64,000 nt of DNA from Dipylidium caninum (lineage: Eukaryota; Platyhelminthes; Cestoda; Cyclophyllidea; Dipylidiidae), in the NCBI GenBank assembly GCA_017562135.1, contig QEYB01001188.1, positions 1 through 64,000 on the forward strand, written 5' to 3'. Of the stretch, positions 1 to 13,555 are shown in pieces. Position 1 is the first letter of the stretch. Each line of letters starts with the position of its first letter. The position numbers and the translations under genes were made by a program. The notes beneath the pieces are model-generated. The model did no database searches. It was not told the origin of the DNA and worked only from the letters and a program-made list of their open reading frames with translations.

Positions 1-800
1 GAAGAGAGATCAAGGTACATGGCAATGTGGACGTGGATCAATGCCAATATCGAGAAAAATCGATAGCATGTGGCAATTATACATCGCGATTTGCGCATCC
101 TGCAGCCCATTCTGCATGAGATGGGTCGAAGGTAAGCCTGGATGAGTTGGAAGAAGTGTTTGCATAGTCCGGGTAGTTCATCTTCTTGACCTCAACAAGT
201 CGGCGTAATAGAGGTATACTCCAAGTTGAGACCCACTTATGATATTCGCACATTGACGTGTCCACTGCCAAAATCGCGATGAGAGATACTCGCGATTTCG
301 CAATTTCTGCACCGCCTATACTTAGCATGAGATTATTGTGAGGTCGAAGGTTGGGTCCATAGGAATGGATGTGCGAAAGAGGTCAGTGTTGCGAAATTTG
401 TGTGTCCATTTACGCCTCACAGTCGCGTATGCGCTCCCATCTGCACATCTCTTGCTCATAATCGCAGGCCGGATGTACGCCCGTTAGTCCTATCTTGCCA
501 ATCTTGCCATTGAGTCGCACAAAATACTTTCCATGTTCGTTTTAGGTTAGTGCGGCATCCAATATGTGCAGCCACAGGAATGGTTGCAATCAGCACGATG
601 GGTGGATTCGAACGAGTTGGAGCGGCGAGGAGAGGTGAGTGGACAAAGAAGTGCTATGATGACACACTGTTGTATTCATTTGCAGGGCTTCTCACCAAAA
701 AGTCGGCGTATCGATTACGCATCGGCGTCAATCTGTGCCATCTTTTGGCTAGGACCTGTTTCGCACCATTTGATTTCAGTGGTTCACCCTGCCAAATCGG
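1..800. other. Left flank of the first inverted repeat, no gene assigned
   Basis: This flank has no counterpart beyond the right arm. DMAP1 exons for the N-terminal and SANT-like parts would be expected upstream on the plus strand, but none is recognisable here. One splice-bounded open segment exists at 572-634: it is preceded by a CAG and followed by GTGAGT, and its open frame begins PQEWLQSARW. It does not match the DMAP1 family as I remember it, so I leave it unassigned. Confidence 0.4.
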
Positions 801-3800
801 CTTATCTCTGGGAGTAATAGTGAATGGCGGAGAAGTATAATCCATTTTTTGGAAATTTGGTCGCTTACCTGGCACGTTTATAAAGGCGGATTTTGGGTTC
901 CTCCCGGGCCAAGTAGGCTCTTGCGAATGGTTTGTTGTAAAAAGCAGGAAGTCGGTAAAACAACCTGCTGTTGCTTTATCACCGAGATTAAGTCGTTTAG
1001 ACTGTGGGACTGATTTGTGACAGTCAGACATCGCGAGAAGCTTGAGTCCATCCTGGAATTGCAGTGATGAAGTCAACAAAGCGTTTTAATACGTATGGAA
1101 AGTAAGTAAGTTGAAGAGCAACAGTTTTACAATTGTAGGGAGGGCAACCCATGAGTCGACCATTCATTGTTATCACATATATCAGGCGATAATTTGCAGC
1201 CAACGGAGTGAATCTCGTCTCTTGATTTCGATTTAGTGTAATTGTCTCATAATTCTCCTGATTGGCTTCGCGTGTGCCCCCTTAAGGGCAATTAGGAGGG
1301 GCGTGGTTGTCGTGTTGGGGATAGATTGAGGGGCATCAGAGCAATACTTTAATTGCATCTTGGATCGCTTCTTGAGTGTTAAATGTCATTGTTGCCTTAT
1401 TTCAGGCGGTTTCTGGCGACCTGGCCTTACCGGAATTTTTCCAAACACATCTGGAGTACATTGAATAGTCAGCGGGTAAGGCGAGCACTCATTCTATTCA
1501 TTGGTGCCGCTTTTTTTGCGTGAAGATGCCGAACTCGGTAACTATCCCCCTGGTGCGTGAATGAGCAAATCTGATGGCAACGGGAAATGTGTATTTGCCG
1601 GTGAATCTAGTGTTCCTGGACCCGTGTACAAAGGTTTGTGCTTGTCGCGTCAAGGCCAGACTTGTTGTGGTTGTTCTCTCAAACAGTCGTGGCTTAGCTT
1701 CGACAGTTAACTAATTCTCAAGAAACATTTGCCCTCATGAGAGTTGTCACCCGTTGAATCCGATGAAATCTCTCAGATGACCGAAGATGGAATGGCCTTG
1801 CTGTGCTGTGCCGGGGATGCTGCTATTACCTTTCTGGCTACCACCTGCCTTTCATTAACTAATTCCTACCTTGTAAAGTGGAGCACAGGACCTTGGGGTG
1901 AAGTGGTATGCGATCGCCACTGACGGAAATGGTGTTTGTGTGACTTCTCAATTTGTCAGTGTGACAGTTAATCAGGCCCAAGATCCTGTTATTGGATATT
2001 TAGTAAGATTATTGCTTGGCGGCTGAGTATAGCAGAGGTATGTAGTACAATTTGGGGTCTGAGCCCATTCTACGAGAGTGGGCTGTGTCCATGCGTGAGT
2101 AAGCTGAGATGCGTGTGAGCCAATGGAATGGCTTGCATCCGGTTGGTAGCAGGGACTCCATTGCACATTAGTAATTAGTAATAGGCTCAATGGAATCACA
2201 GGAGTACCAGACAATTTGTTTTGAGAGGGCAATCTGCGGTAAAGGCTCGGGGGAGAGGAGAGAAGCGCTTGGGGTTTAGGGTAGGAGAGAGAGGAGAGAT
2301 GGGTTAGGGGGGTAGGGTAGGGAGGAGGAGAGGGGAGGGGGGAGGTGAACTGATGAGCGGGTGGGTGAGGGTTATGTGAGAAGGGAGAAGGAGAGGGTGG
2401 GAGGAGGAAGGGGATGGGTGTGTGAGGGGAAAGAGATTAACTCGGTGTCTCGCATTCCTTTCGTTGTAGATGAAGCTGCCTGCATCATTGGGCCAGAAGA
2501 GGATTCGCGTAATCGAGAACTTCCTCTCGCACTACCAAATGGGTGAGTTGGTTTGTTAGGGGCAGGTCTTCTTGCCCCACCTTCATCTCCTTCCGGTGTT
2601 GCGGTCGAAGTGGCCATAGCTGATGAACACACGTTGTTATCCGTGACGTAGAAAACAAGGTGGTAGAGCGGGAGCAGGAGCAGGAGCAGAGCAGGAGGTG
2701 GAATTAGAAGTGGAAGTGGAGTGGACCGAGAACGGAGTAGTGGCAGTTGAAGTGATGGTCGATATGACAGGGGAATAGACGGCAAAAGTGGATAGTAGGC
2801 GGCGTGTTCTGCACCGCATTTGGTTGGTCGTGGACTCTCGAGGGAGTCTGGGGAGAGGGGAGGCAGTAGCAGCAGGAGTAGCAGTAGGAGGAGGAGAAAG
2901 AAGAAGAAGAAGAAAAGGAGGAGGGGGAGGAGGAAGAGGAAGAGGATTTGTAGGGACGATTGTCCTACGGTCGAATGAACAGGTGGGACAAGGGGTCAGA
3001 AAAACATAGGAACAGATAGACAGGAAGAGCAAAAGATTATTGCGTAGAATGGAATTCGCAGCGCTGTGGCCGGTGGTAGGCAGACGAGACGGGGGAGTGG
3101 TGGATGAAAGGGGGAGAAGTGCCAAGGTCGAGGATGGGGCTAATGGGTGGAATAAGCTGTAAGATGTAGGAGAAGGAAGACGATAGTTTGCGACGAGGAT
3201 GAGGAGGGTGGGAAGAAGATAGGCTATTTCATCACTACTATCAGTGTTCCAGATGATTACTTTATTCCACTAAACCGTGTCTCGGGCACTTCCTTCTCTG
3301 CTTCCACACCACAAACCTGTTCTCTTCTGCAATTCGTCTCCTAGGAGTCGTCAAACCCTCTCCTCTGCTCCTCTTGTGTTCCCTTTCATTTCATTGACAA
3401 GCTGTCCTTGTACTCTTGCAGTAGGCCACGTCGCTACGCGGAATAGGGACGGGCTGATGTGGCCTAACCGCGTTCTTGTCGTGTAGCTAAGCATCCCAGT
3501 AGAGGGGACGCGTTATAATGCTCTAGAGTATTCCCTAATTGTCACAATCTCCTCCACGTTACATGCACCAATTGGTGGGTCTTCGTTGCCCCATTAATTG
3601 GCACCTGTCTCGAGGTAGGCGCACCTGGGGAGATGACTCGTCACAACAAACCACCTACCGAGAAGACGCGATGTCGAAACACGGTCGCATCGTTGCATTA
3701 GAATGGGCGCTCGGGAGACGACATTCACATCGGATGAAGCCATAACTTTCAAAGGAGGCTTCGCATGTCCAACATCGGTTAGGCACTGTCACGCGAATGC

Positions 3801-6800
3801 ATCGTATATAGACTGTTTAATTTTTGATTAGTCGCACACACGTTAGTGCTTCCACCGTGTTTGATAGTGTATCTCATCCTCTTCTTCCTTAAAGGACGGA
3901 TCGTGATGTGTTGGTCCAGGTGGACGTGTGAGTAGGGCAAAGCGCTGACTGCAGTGTTACTTAAAAGACAATTCCCTTCACCTTTGAGACCTGTGTTCGG
4001 ACGCCTCGTGCGTGTGTGGTGGATATCGATGCACCCGAAGAAGGGGGACGAGTTTTAGCACAGGCAGAAAGCAAAAGTCGGGTTTGACAAGGAAGTGGAG
4101 TATGCGAAGAGCGATGAGGAAAATAAGGGAAGTGGCAACTGTGGCCGTTTTGCGTCTATGCGCCTCACTTCATTGTTTCACGCTACAAGACCATGGTCAC
4201 TCACTCGACTGATTCTCTCCTCTCCTCTCCTTCCTCCTTTCCTTCCTTCCTTCCTTCCTTCCTCCCTTCCTCCCTTCCTCCCTCCCTCCTTCCCTCCCTC
4301 CCTCCCTCTATCTCTTCACTTACCTCCCTCCCCACTCGTCTCCTTTTTCCTCCTCTATCCTCGCCTCGCCTCGCCTCGCCTCGTCCCACCTCCCTTATAC
4401 TCCTCCATCTCCACCTCTATTCCCACGCTCGCCTTTCTCTTTTACTTATCTTCTCCTCTCTCATTCCCCTCTCATTGCACACTGCTGTCGCCTTTGCCGA
4501 GTAGATCCTAGTCCGCCAGCAACCAAAGACATAGTCGAGGCGTACAATCGACTGCGTAGCAACATTCTGCTGCTCTACGATCTACGAGGTGCCCTGCTGC
4601 AGTGCGACTACGAACTACACGCCGCCAGAGCTCGTATGGAGCTGTTTGCTGCTGACAGAGTAAGCTCTTTTCGCCTCTGCTTGTGTGTACGAGTTCAAGT
4701 GTGAGGCGCCTTTGTGGCTTGCCAAATATTGTTTCGCACCGATTCATAGCCTCGGACGACCATTTGCCAGTGTGCACGCAGGTGAGTGATATGCTCAAGC
4801 GGGCGTTTTCGTAGTCTCGTTCGAGTAGCTGAAGTGCCTCCAAATAACGGGTAGTTTTTGTTTCACTCCCCTCGGTATCGAGTAGTCTCGTCCACAACCA
4901 ATTCAGGCAATATCACTATCAGGTAGTTGGTGAGGTGTCGCAGTGTGGCTTGCATCGCGTAGAATGGTTGAAGTTATGAGGCGGATGAGCATTGGTAGTT
5001 GGGTGATGCGAGGAATGATGAGTGGATTTCAATTGAAGACAAAAGAACCGTCGACGTGTGTGATGTCACTGTGGGGTGTTGCAGTCACTTCCTCAAGAGG
5101 CACTTTCCTCGAATATGCCGGTGTGCAGGTGGTGGCCAATTGCGTGAAGGGTGTGTGACAGAAACCGCTGAAACAAGTGCACTTTTCAACCTGCCTTTGG
5201 CATTAGCCCCTCCGGTGCAACTCCTACCGACCGTCCACAGTTGTGTGTGGGAGTTGTGTAGGAATCGCAAAAGGCCTTCTCCGCCCTCAAATGTGCGTTT
5301 TCCAAGTGAATGCTATTCTGTTCAACTGACAGTCCCAATTTCGCAACTCACCTTATTGTCCTGCAACAGGCTCTCATCCGCGCTACGTGTCCCCTCCGCC
5401 CCTTCACCACTCCACAGATCACTACTTGGACACAGTTCTGATCTCACGATTAGGCGGCCCGTTGGACAATCTCGTAGTTGCGTTAGGAGAATAATTTAAA
5501 GTGGCGACACATCTCTCGCAAATGTTGAAGCCATCAGTGTATTTATTGGCAGAGGGGCGGTGATGGAGCCCAGTAACCTTTTCTTCCAATATCCGTCCTC
5601 CATCGTGTGGAAGGTGGTCGCTTCGCGTCGTGCCAGTGAATGAAGTGGAATGAAGATTTGCATTGAAGGGCGGCTGGGGCGGGTGTGGGTATTGCGTTGG
5701 CAGATTAGGGTGGGATGTTATGTTCACCTCCGCGACAGTGCGTGTGTGTTTTCTGTTAGCGGTGAATGTGTGGATGATGCATCACGAAAACTGTAAATGG
5801 CTTTTGGGAAAGTAGGGTATCATGGAGTTATAGGTGCTTTGACCTGGACGATGCATCGATGTTGGCTGGTTGCTGTCCACGTCGGTTTGGAGAAGCAGTC
5901 CGTCTCAGGGACACGCCAAGGTGAGGGTATTCTCGTCCAACCATCCGTGATTGGTTGTGGGGACGCTTTTTCAGGCGGTGATCACCTGAGAGTAGGGGTT
6001 ATAAGTGGAGTTTGAGACATCTCAAACCCGATTGCACGTTGCCACCGTGCTTGTCGCTGCGTCTTGACCCATTGTAGCAGTGGCAAGAGGTCTGCGGACA
6101 TCGGCACCGCAATGGCGAACACGCGGATGTTTGACAACGATGGGAGGGATGGTGTCGGACACCGGAGTAGGCTTCTTGACACTTTCATTCGGTGTTGCGG
6201 TGGTGGTACTAAGCCCCTATTTCCGCTTGGCCTATTCAGGCAGTATTGGCCGTACAAGTGAGGGGAGTGGTCCCTGCAGTCTGTTGCTCTCATGATTGCA
6301 GGTGTTTTGGCAGAGGCGCCTCTTGCGACGTCACTAACACTTGAATGAGTCTCGCTTGGGCATTTAGACGCATGCATTTGAGAGTAGGTGAAAATATTGG
6401 CCTCGTGAACTGATGCGAAGACAATGGGAGACCGGCGAGCCATTATGAGATCAACGCGGTCGGTGGTGTGTATGGCGATGTGAGTGTGATGAGGTGTGGC
6501 AGTGAAGAAGGAGGTAGGAGTGGTGGAGGAGGAGAAAGGGTGTGGGTGGCTACGTGGCGAGGTTGCGCGGTGGCGGGGAGTTGGAGGTGAGCGAGAGTAA
6601 GTGGTAGTGAAGTGTGACGAAAAGCGTGGGAGGGCATTGTTGTGAGGGAGTGGTCATGTTGGTGTGTGGGGTGGAGAGCGATGTTGACGACGATGCGGTA
6701 GGTGCTCTTGCTGGTGAGTTGACATCTGCTGTGTTGGTGAGCGAGGAGACCACTCGACGGGATGCGGTGAGGGTGTTCCATTGAAGAGTAGTGAGGTTAC

Positions 6801-7120
6801 ACCGCGCCAACATCGCCATATTCCCCGTCGTCGCCGCTGTCATTGCCATTGTGGCCACAACCACAGCTAATCACAAGCCCCACCATCACCATCACCGTCA
6901 TCGTCACAGTCCTTGGCAATGTCAATTGACACAGAATATGTACACACACACGAAACCACGTACAATGGAGTGTGTGAAGTCGGCTACTGCTAGTGATGTA
7001 GCCGTTACTGTGGCTGCGACTGTTGATGTAAGGGTAGAATTGCTCGAAGGCGGCCTCGGTTATTGGTACAAAAGTAGTCCAAACAATGTTTCAGCATGCG
7101 TCAGGAGTTGACTGGTGGTG
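800..7120 (+). repeat. Left arm of a ~6.3 kb inverted duplication
   Basis: Read in reverse complement, this stretch matches 13,556-19,990 almost end to end. Matching landmarks include the exon at 2,470-2,542 with 18,244-18,316, the exon at 4,505-4,659 with 16,138-16,293, the CT-rich tract near 4.25 kb with the GA-rich tract near 16.5 kb, and the inner edge near 7,110 with 13,560. Introns differ by many substitutions and small indels, by eye roughly one base in ten to twelve, while exons are nearly unchanged. The outer edge fades gradually around 800-890. The inner edge is sharper, at the shared bases just before 7,120. The arm is richer in GC and in low-complexity tracts than the following spacer. 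Confidence 0.93.
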
Positions 7121-9558
7121 TGCGCGATGGGTGTATGCGTTGACGAGGGATTGATGTGAATTCTAAATGTTTTATTTTCGTTTTTTGAAAGTTTATAATG
7201 ATATAAAACTCATTGTCCATGCTAACTCCTCTTGATCGTGATTTGTGTAGTCAATGCATTTCCCTGTTTTTTTTTTTTCCCTTTTTAATTTTTTATAATT
7301 TTAATTTTAAGAGAGGCACTGGTCATGTTGGCGGTAGTATATAAAGTGGACCTTTTGAACATGTTTAAAAACATTTGATTTGATAAAAATCCCTCCGTTC
7401 ACCCACATCACTCGTGCCTTTTACGTAGCTAATTATCCGTCTTCCTTTTTGAATATTTGGGACATTGAAATACCGTCTTGTTGAATTTGTAACTGCGTAT
7501 TTACTAATCCGCAACCGGACCACGATGAACTGGCTTTCACCGGCTCCTTGATTTATCCTTTTGCGGAAAAGTTATGAAAAGTTGTGATATTTTTATGCAG
7601 TTTCTTTATGTTGTAGTCTTTTTAGCGCACTATAAGCTTTTAACATCTAGTCCTAAATCGTCCGTTTTCTAGCTTGTTCATTAAATATCCAAACCTAAAG
7701 ATTGTTGTAACACGCAGTTTACCTCAAACCGCTATTCTGAGAGGTATCATAAAAAGCTACTTGTCCCAGTATCAAGAACATTTTGTTCTATTGCCCTTCT
7801 TCTTACCGGGGCAGTTTCGCAGTTTTCTATATAGGAATCGGAAATGATTTTTTAAACTAAACCTTCGCATCCCTAAACTTATTTCCTGTTTACTAGTAGA
7901 AAAATAAGGACTTCTTGACACAACTTCCGGTCCTTTTCAGTCATGCTTATCCTGTGTTACGATTTATGGTTGTCTGTTTTGAGTCTTGCCTAAACAAATC
8001 TGGCGCCTCAAAGTATCCTTAAGTGCATTTAGTTCTCATAACGGTTCCGTAACGCATGTGTTGTTCAGTGTGCCATTTTGTGCTCATCACCATGAGGATT
8101 TCAGTTCAAATTTCCCCTTAAGGACAAATAGTTTCTATATAATCCTGACGATGAAGATGAAGTGAATCGTCTTCCCAACTTGTACTTGAAGAGATTTTGC
8201 GCTAAAGCTTTATGAGTGTTTCTTTTCTCCGGCGGTTATCCGTTTGTCACTTTTAATTAAATTGTTCTTTAATCTTATTATCCGTTATGTTAATCCGGAA
8301 TCCTCCCTTTCCCTCTCGGAACTGCGACAATTTTAGCTAAATAGATGGTTAACTATCTTATTTAGAGTGGGGAATGATGAAAACGACCACACTTGTAAAG
8401 GGTTTAGACCTAATCAGAAAAATGAAGGCTTTTTCGTAGGAAGGTAGAGCAGACCTGAAAAAGTGTCTATTTTCTTATTCTTGTCTTCTCTTGTTGCGGA
8501 ACCATCATTAATCAGTACTTGCCATTTGAGTGGCTTACAACCTGGATTTAACTCCCAGAAACTTTCCTGATTCTTAATTACTAAGGATACCATTGTGAGC
8601 TCCTGTCTGCGACTTTTTTCCTGACTCATTCCCGTAGTCAAATTAATGCAATAATTCTGGGATATCAGATATCTTCTTTAAAGATCTTTCTCTCATTCCA
8701 TTGTCTTCAAGTCCGGATACTTTTTTGAGTCCAACTACTAATAATGGTTACCATGGTTTGAAACCTTTAGTGTGATGGTCTTTCCCGTGACCTGCAGGAA
8801 TGACCTTTTTAACCAACAAGGGTAGGGCTTTTTCCTATATAGAACCCTCAGTTTGGAACGTGTAAACACTCAGGAAGTTTTATTTTCCTCAACCAGGTCG
8901 GACTTCTAAAACCATAAACTACATGACCACAATTTTATTCCGTTAAAATGACGGCTAAGTGTTTGGCTAGGGGGAAGCACTTTCTTGATACTCGATACCT
9001 CTCATAAGACTGTGCACGTTGCCTTATTTTTTGTCTACGGGGTAACGGCAGCATATGGCAATTTAACAAACATGTGGACTAATAGTCGTTCTATTTTGCT
9101 ATTTGCTAACACTTTGCTTCTAAAAGGTGTGATTTACAACATTGTTCATTTTCTTTCAGATTCCGTCGAGTCTTGCCAAACTAACCAGCAACGCGTCCAC
9201 AGGTCCTTCACCGCCTCCAGGTGTTGAAGCGAGTGTGTTGGCCGCATTGAAGGCCGCCGATTCGAAGCGTCCTGCCCCACCACGCCACTCTTTCGGTCAT
9301 GCAGGTTCGCTGGCCGCAGCTGCTGGCACTGCGGGAGCCCTGGCCACAGTCCTCCCCCCCATCCCTTCGCCCCTGCCGTCACCTCATACCACCTCTTCCA
9401 CCTCCCCATTGGGTGATGCTTCACCTGCCTACGCCTTTGGAGGGAGTCATCAACAACAGATCTCGTCTCTGGCATCGCAGCGAAGGAAACGCGCTGCTGC
9501 AGCGGAGCAGGGTCGTGTTATGAAGAAACTGAAAACTAAGGGCCATCTACTAGAATAA
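1406..9558 (+). CDS. DMAP1: DMAP1-like protein, C-terminal half (four exons), first visible exon frameshifted
   Basis: DMAP1 is a nuclear scaffold subunit of the NuA4/TIP60 acetyltransferase and the SWR1/SRCAP H2A.Z-exchange complexes. Exons seen: 1,406-1,475, 2,470-2,542, 4,505-4,659 and the terminal exon 9,160-9,558 (TAA stop). All have AG/GT borders, and the phases of the last three join correctly. The second encodes MKLPASLGQKRIRVIENFL, close to the family motif beginning MKLPSSVGQKK. The third encodes AYNRLRSNILLLYDLRG and CDYELHAARARM, matching the conserved FNELRSDL..LYELK...CEYELQ block. The terminal exon is Ala/Pro/Ser-rich and ends in a basic RKR...MKKLKTK tail, as in animal DMAP1. 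The first exon is 70 nt where the other arm has an in-frame 69 nt, and its expected frame (FPDF...SQR) is disrupted by single-base indels. The N-terminal half lies outside the window. Confidence 0.85.
4218..4383. repeat. CT-rich low-complexity tract with TTCC and TCGCC microsatellites
   Basis: About 165 bases are almost pure pyrimidine on the plus strand. A (TTCC)n run at 4,237-4,264 grades into CTCC repeats, and about four TCGCC units sit at 4,361-4,383. The tract lies in the DMAP1 intron just before the exon at 4,505. The mirror copy near 16.39-16.59 kb has fewer TCGCC units. Long apparent open frames on both strands here are composition artefacts. Confidence 0.9.
7121..9159. other. Spacer of the first inverted repeat, last DMAP1 intron
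   Basis: This is AT-rich, unique sequence between the left arm and the terminal DMAP1 exon. I see no ORF with coding character, no RNA gene and no mobile element. It ends in a good acceptor (TTTTCTTTCAG) at 9,159. Confidence 0.6.
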
Positions 9559-12500
9559 TGCCTAATTATCTTCTACTGTGTAAACCTGTAATTTTATTGT
9601 CTGTTTTGCGGTTTCAAAACAAAACTTGTTTCATACTTGAATGAGTATTTATAAGAAAGTATGCGAAGCAGGATGTCAAGGTTGTTGTAGTTGCATGACC
9701 GGGATGACGTGAAGTGTACAGTTGTTTTGTAGGGTGATTGGGATTTTTTGGAATTCCCAGTGAATGCATCGGGTAGGCAATGTCTTCCCGTTCTCTTCAC
9801 TCTCTAAGGGCAATGGAGTAAAGAAGCTCGGATTTTCACGCTTCTAATTTATTCTCGAGATTGCAGTGCTGTCGGCTCTCCGATGTCATGTGATGCGTTC
9901 GTTTAGCTTTCCCATGTTAATGATTGTCTGTCGGTAAGCGGTTGCTCGGGGTGCGCAGTTTAGTGTTTATTATAGTCGAAACCCCAGAGATCGTGTTTGC
10001 GGGAGACCAGGCACCGTCATGACTCTATAATTCAATATTTAGAATGTTGCCATCGTTTGACTGCACTATATGAAAACATTTGTTGAAATGGTTTTGCCCT
10101 CTCGCTATCTTTATGGACATTTGGACGTCACGGAATCTCTGAGTCAGGAGCGCATCGGGTTTTCTTATATGCGAGAAAGACGTCTCTCCCGAAATGCCGC
10201 TACTCGTATTTTGCACAGGAATAGACTATTTTTAGAAGGTGCAGGCAATTAGTAGGTACACGTCTGGCGTCGAACATACGACTCGCAGGATTTCGCTCCT
10301 CACTTCGCACCGTCTCAAGCACGTGATGGTTTTTCTTATTGCGCGTGACACTTTTAGGTGGGAGCAGGTTAGAGCAAAATGAAGGTGGAATGATGCAAAT
10401 CGGGAATGATTACCTGTTTTGATAGAGTATAGTGACAGTTGAGTTTATATTATTCAAGGAACCATTTGCCACAACGTTAGAGTCATGGTGTTTCATGACA
10501 ATCTATAACCCACTGCTACTGAGAAGGCCTTCAAAACAATATATTACCCGGTAAAATAATCCAGAAATGGATCTTTAGGGGAACAGCCTGATTTACCTGG
10601 CAGATGTTTCAGATCACTACATTTATTAATCTTTATTCAGGTAAAATGATATGTGAATGGTAAATTAGTCAAGCTATTGTTTACTCAATTCGGAAAAAGT
10701 AGTATAGCGGGTAAACGGGATATTCGATGTTAAGACAATTTTGGTTACACTTAACAGAGTTATAACATTCACTGACACTCCTAAACGGACAAAGTGTGGA
10801 CTTTTGGAGTAGGCGGTTTGCTTTGTCATTTATTGTGCGCATCATGAAAGGACAATTCAGCGAAATAGTGTCTGCGGAAAAAAGGGATATATTTTAATAT
10901 AATGCGGCAGGCCTACGTAATCTCAGGGATTCAAAATGCCTATTACTAAGTTATATACTATCCGTATGCTGCTTATTCGTTGCAAGGCCTTATCATATCC
11001 AAAATTTCCGAAATCCAATGACTGAAGTGAAACGAGATTCAGCTTCTATTGGTTTTTGACTTCTGTACTCAGTGGAATTAGAGAGCTTGGAAGAAGCGAA
11101 GACTATAAGACGGATTTACGTCACACCCAACATAGACTAGTTTAAGAGTCGCCGCATAAGTCGTCAGAGTTTATTATTTACTTTCTCCGTTATGAGACCT
11201 TTGGGAGAAGACCGATCGCCGTGTCTCTGCGCATCTCCCATTATGGCTAATTCATGACGTTTAAACATTATTTATTCTGGCTCCGACGAGGAATAATCGG
11301 CCTCACTTCCCATTTTCCATCCATCCGACTTGATTGAAGTACTTGATTTTACACAACCACTTAAAACACAGAGCACAATGCAGTGCATTAGGTGAAATTT
11401 ACGTTTGAGGGTTTGCCGTTGTTTTACACTATATAGTTTTCACCGATAGTACGTCGGAGAGATTATCTTTAGACTGTGTACTGCTTTGTTATTATTTTCT
11501 TAATTCTTCCCATTGGTTCTAACTTACAATGGCATCGTGCTGTCTGTCTGCACCAGGCTTGTTTTCGTAGTAATTATCTTTACTCTGTCCGAGCGTTAGC
11601 CTCTTTTTTAGCGGATCAGGGTGTTAGAGAGTTCAGCTTAAGGACCACAGGGGTGTTCTATAAAAGCGATGCTCGATCAGGTAGTTGCATATTATTCTTT
11701 CCGCATGCAACATGGATACGTATTCTTGCGGGAAAAATGTAAAGGAGTAAAAATAGTAGGAACTTTGTCCGAGAAAAGGAGAATCGAAATATCGACGACT
11801 GATGACCATCCACTCATTCCTATACATCTCCTACTGCATGTACGGGATCAAAGTTAACGTAATAAACTCTCAGAAATATTTCTATCTTGATTAGTGGACG
11901 AAAACATAGGCACAGGGAGGGAATCATACATCCACAAATCTCGTTTATTGAGTATTTCCACTTTTAATACTCTGGTTTTAATTTAAATGTTTTGTAGAAA
12001 TATCACTCATCCAACGAAGTAATTTTGACTCGAAAATTCCCTTCATTCATTCAGCAGATTGTTTATTTCACAAAGGCTTTAAAAGCATGACATAAAATTC
12101 ACATTACCTCACGCCGCTAATTGAGATGCGGTTTGAGATGAAAATCCATTCGTTAATATCGCCTACAAGAGTCATTTAATTACATTAAGCTGGTCCAATT
12201 TGAGGGGATGATTTCTCAGATTATAGTTTAATGAAGTGTTTTTGGCCGATCTACCCTTTAATAGGAGTCTCTTCTGCTCATCGACAAAATAAGACCTGTA
12301 ACAGACGCTAGACAAAAACTTCACGTCATATGGCAGGTAAACAGTCGAGTAGAAGCAAAATTAAAAAGTTTCATGGTGTGGTTGAACCACTAAATCTTTC
12401 ACTTTGTGGAACAACTAACAACAAATCTTCAGAACTAAAACAACTAAAGATTGAACGCGGAAATGGAGAAGGTGATAGGCAAGTCTCTAGGTTATTTTCG

Positions 12501-13555
12501 CCTCCTTTTCTAGCAATCCAGCTTAGCGCAAAAAAGTGTCACCTCAGTAGAGATCATCAATGGGAGGAAGAAGGAGGAATTTTTTAAACTATCAAAGGGG
12601 TGAGTTAATTTCAGCTTTCAGGGTTAAAGTAAGAATGCGAAACCCAACCTATGTGGATGTTGTTGGTGCCAAAGTGGGGAAAATGATGGACGGAATGAGT
12701 GTTAAAGACGAGTCAAGAGAACTCGTATGCACCGAAAGTTGTCCTTTCCATCTGAAAGACCTTCGATTTCATATATATAATAGATCTAAAATGCGCAGTC
12801 GAGGTATATTGTACTTTTGCCATTCAATCTCACCCATGCATCTGTAGCTGTCTAGCTGCAAACTGTGCCGCTATTCTTCGCATCACCACGGATAACCAAA
12901 TGAAGTTAGTAAAAAATAACATTCATGGAGTCTATTCACAAAGCCAAAAGAGAGGAAGTGAAGCAGATTCGGCGGTAGGAAGCAAAATTGAAAGACGGCA
13001 CGAGTCCAAAACTCACTGTCATTGAAAGGAGAAGAATAATAGTAGTAAATGCGTTTATTGACCCTCAAATTTATCCATTACGAGGCAGAGTTGACAAATC
13101 AACGTCATCCTTATTAATTAAATTAAAGAGATAAGAGAAAAGTGCTTTCATGCACATAAAGTTGATAGAAAAATTTGATTAGGGGAGAGAACTTTCACAC
13201 GCCTGAGAAGGAGAACGCGTAACAAAAATTGGCAGCGGAAGTACATGGAAGAATAAGTTGACGTATTACTTTCTACGTAGCATTAAACAGTGAACTCATT
13301 CAATCTTTAGGACGTAGTAATGGAAAAGAAATGTTTAAAGCGGAGGTCAATGAGCATCTGGAAGTCAGTTGTTTTCAATCCTACACTCAAATTATTGCAT
13401 TGACTGAGATTGAAGGCAAAGGACCCAAGAGCATGAAGTTATTAGTAGGAAGAGGGAATATGACATCTGATCAATTGGTCATTTAAAAGAGATTTCATCA
13501 ATGCGTGTGGAAAGTGAAAAATGAATTGAGCATTAAGTCTTTAATTTGGTGTAGA
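9559..13555. other. Spacer of the first inverted repeat, downstream of DMAP1
   Basis: The first part must include the DMAP1 3' UTR, but no canonical AATAAA was found close to the stop. The rest is AT-rich unique sequence with only short open frames that lack codon bias or family motifs. No minus-strand terminal exon for the right-arm DMAP1 copy was recognised. Confidence 0.5.

Noticed and set aside
2372..3125. Long Ser/Thr/Pro/Leu-rich minus-strand open frames, with plus-strand counterparts at 17,973-18,612.
   Set aside because: They lie over purine/pyrimidine microsatellites and run antisense to the real DMAP1 exon. Composition explains the repeated residues.
4095..4511. Open frame full of SFLPSFLPS-type repeats, and its antisense Glu/Arg/Gly-rich partner.
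   Set aside because: Pure translation of the CT-rich microsatellite tract. No start context or family motif.
4999..5499. Plus-strand open frame partly conserved in the right arm (15,515-15,826), reading CDVTVGCCSHFLKRH.
   Set aside because: Similarity follows the general arm identity, the frame breaks differ between the copies, and there are no splice borders or DMAP1 resemblance.
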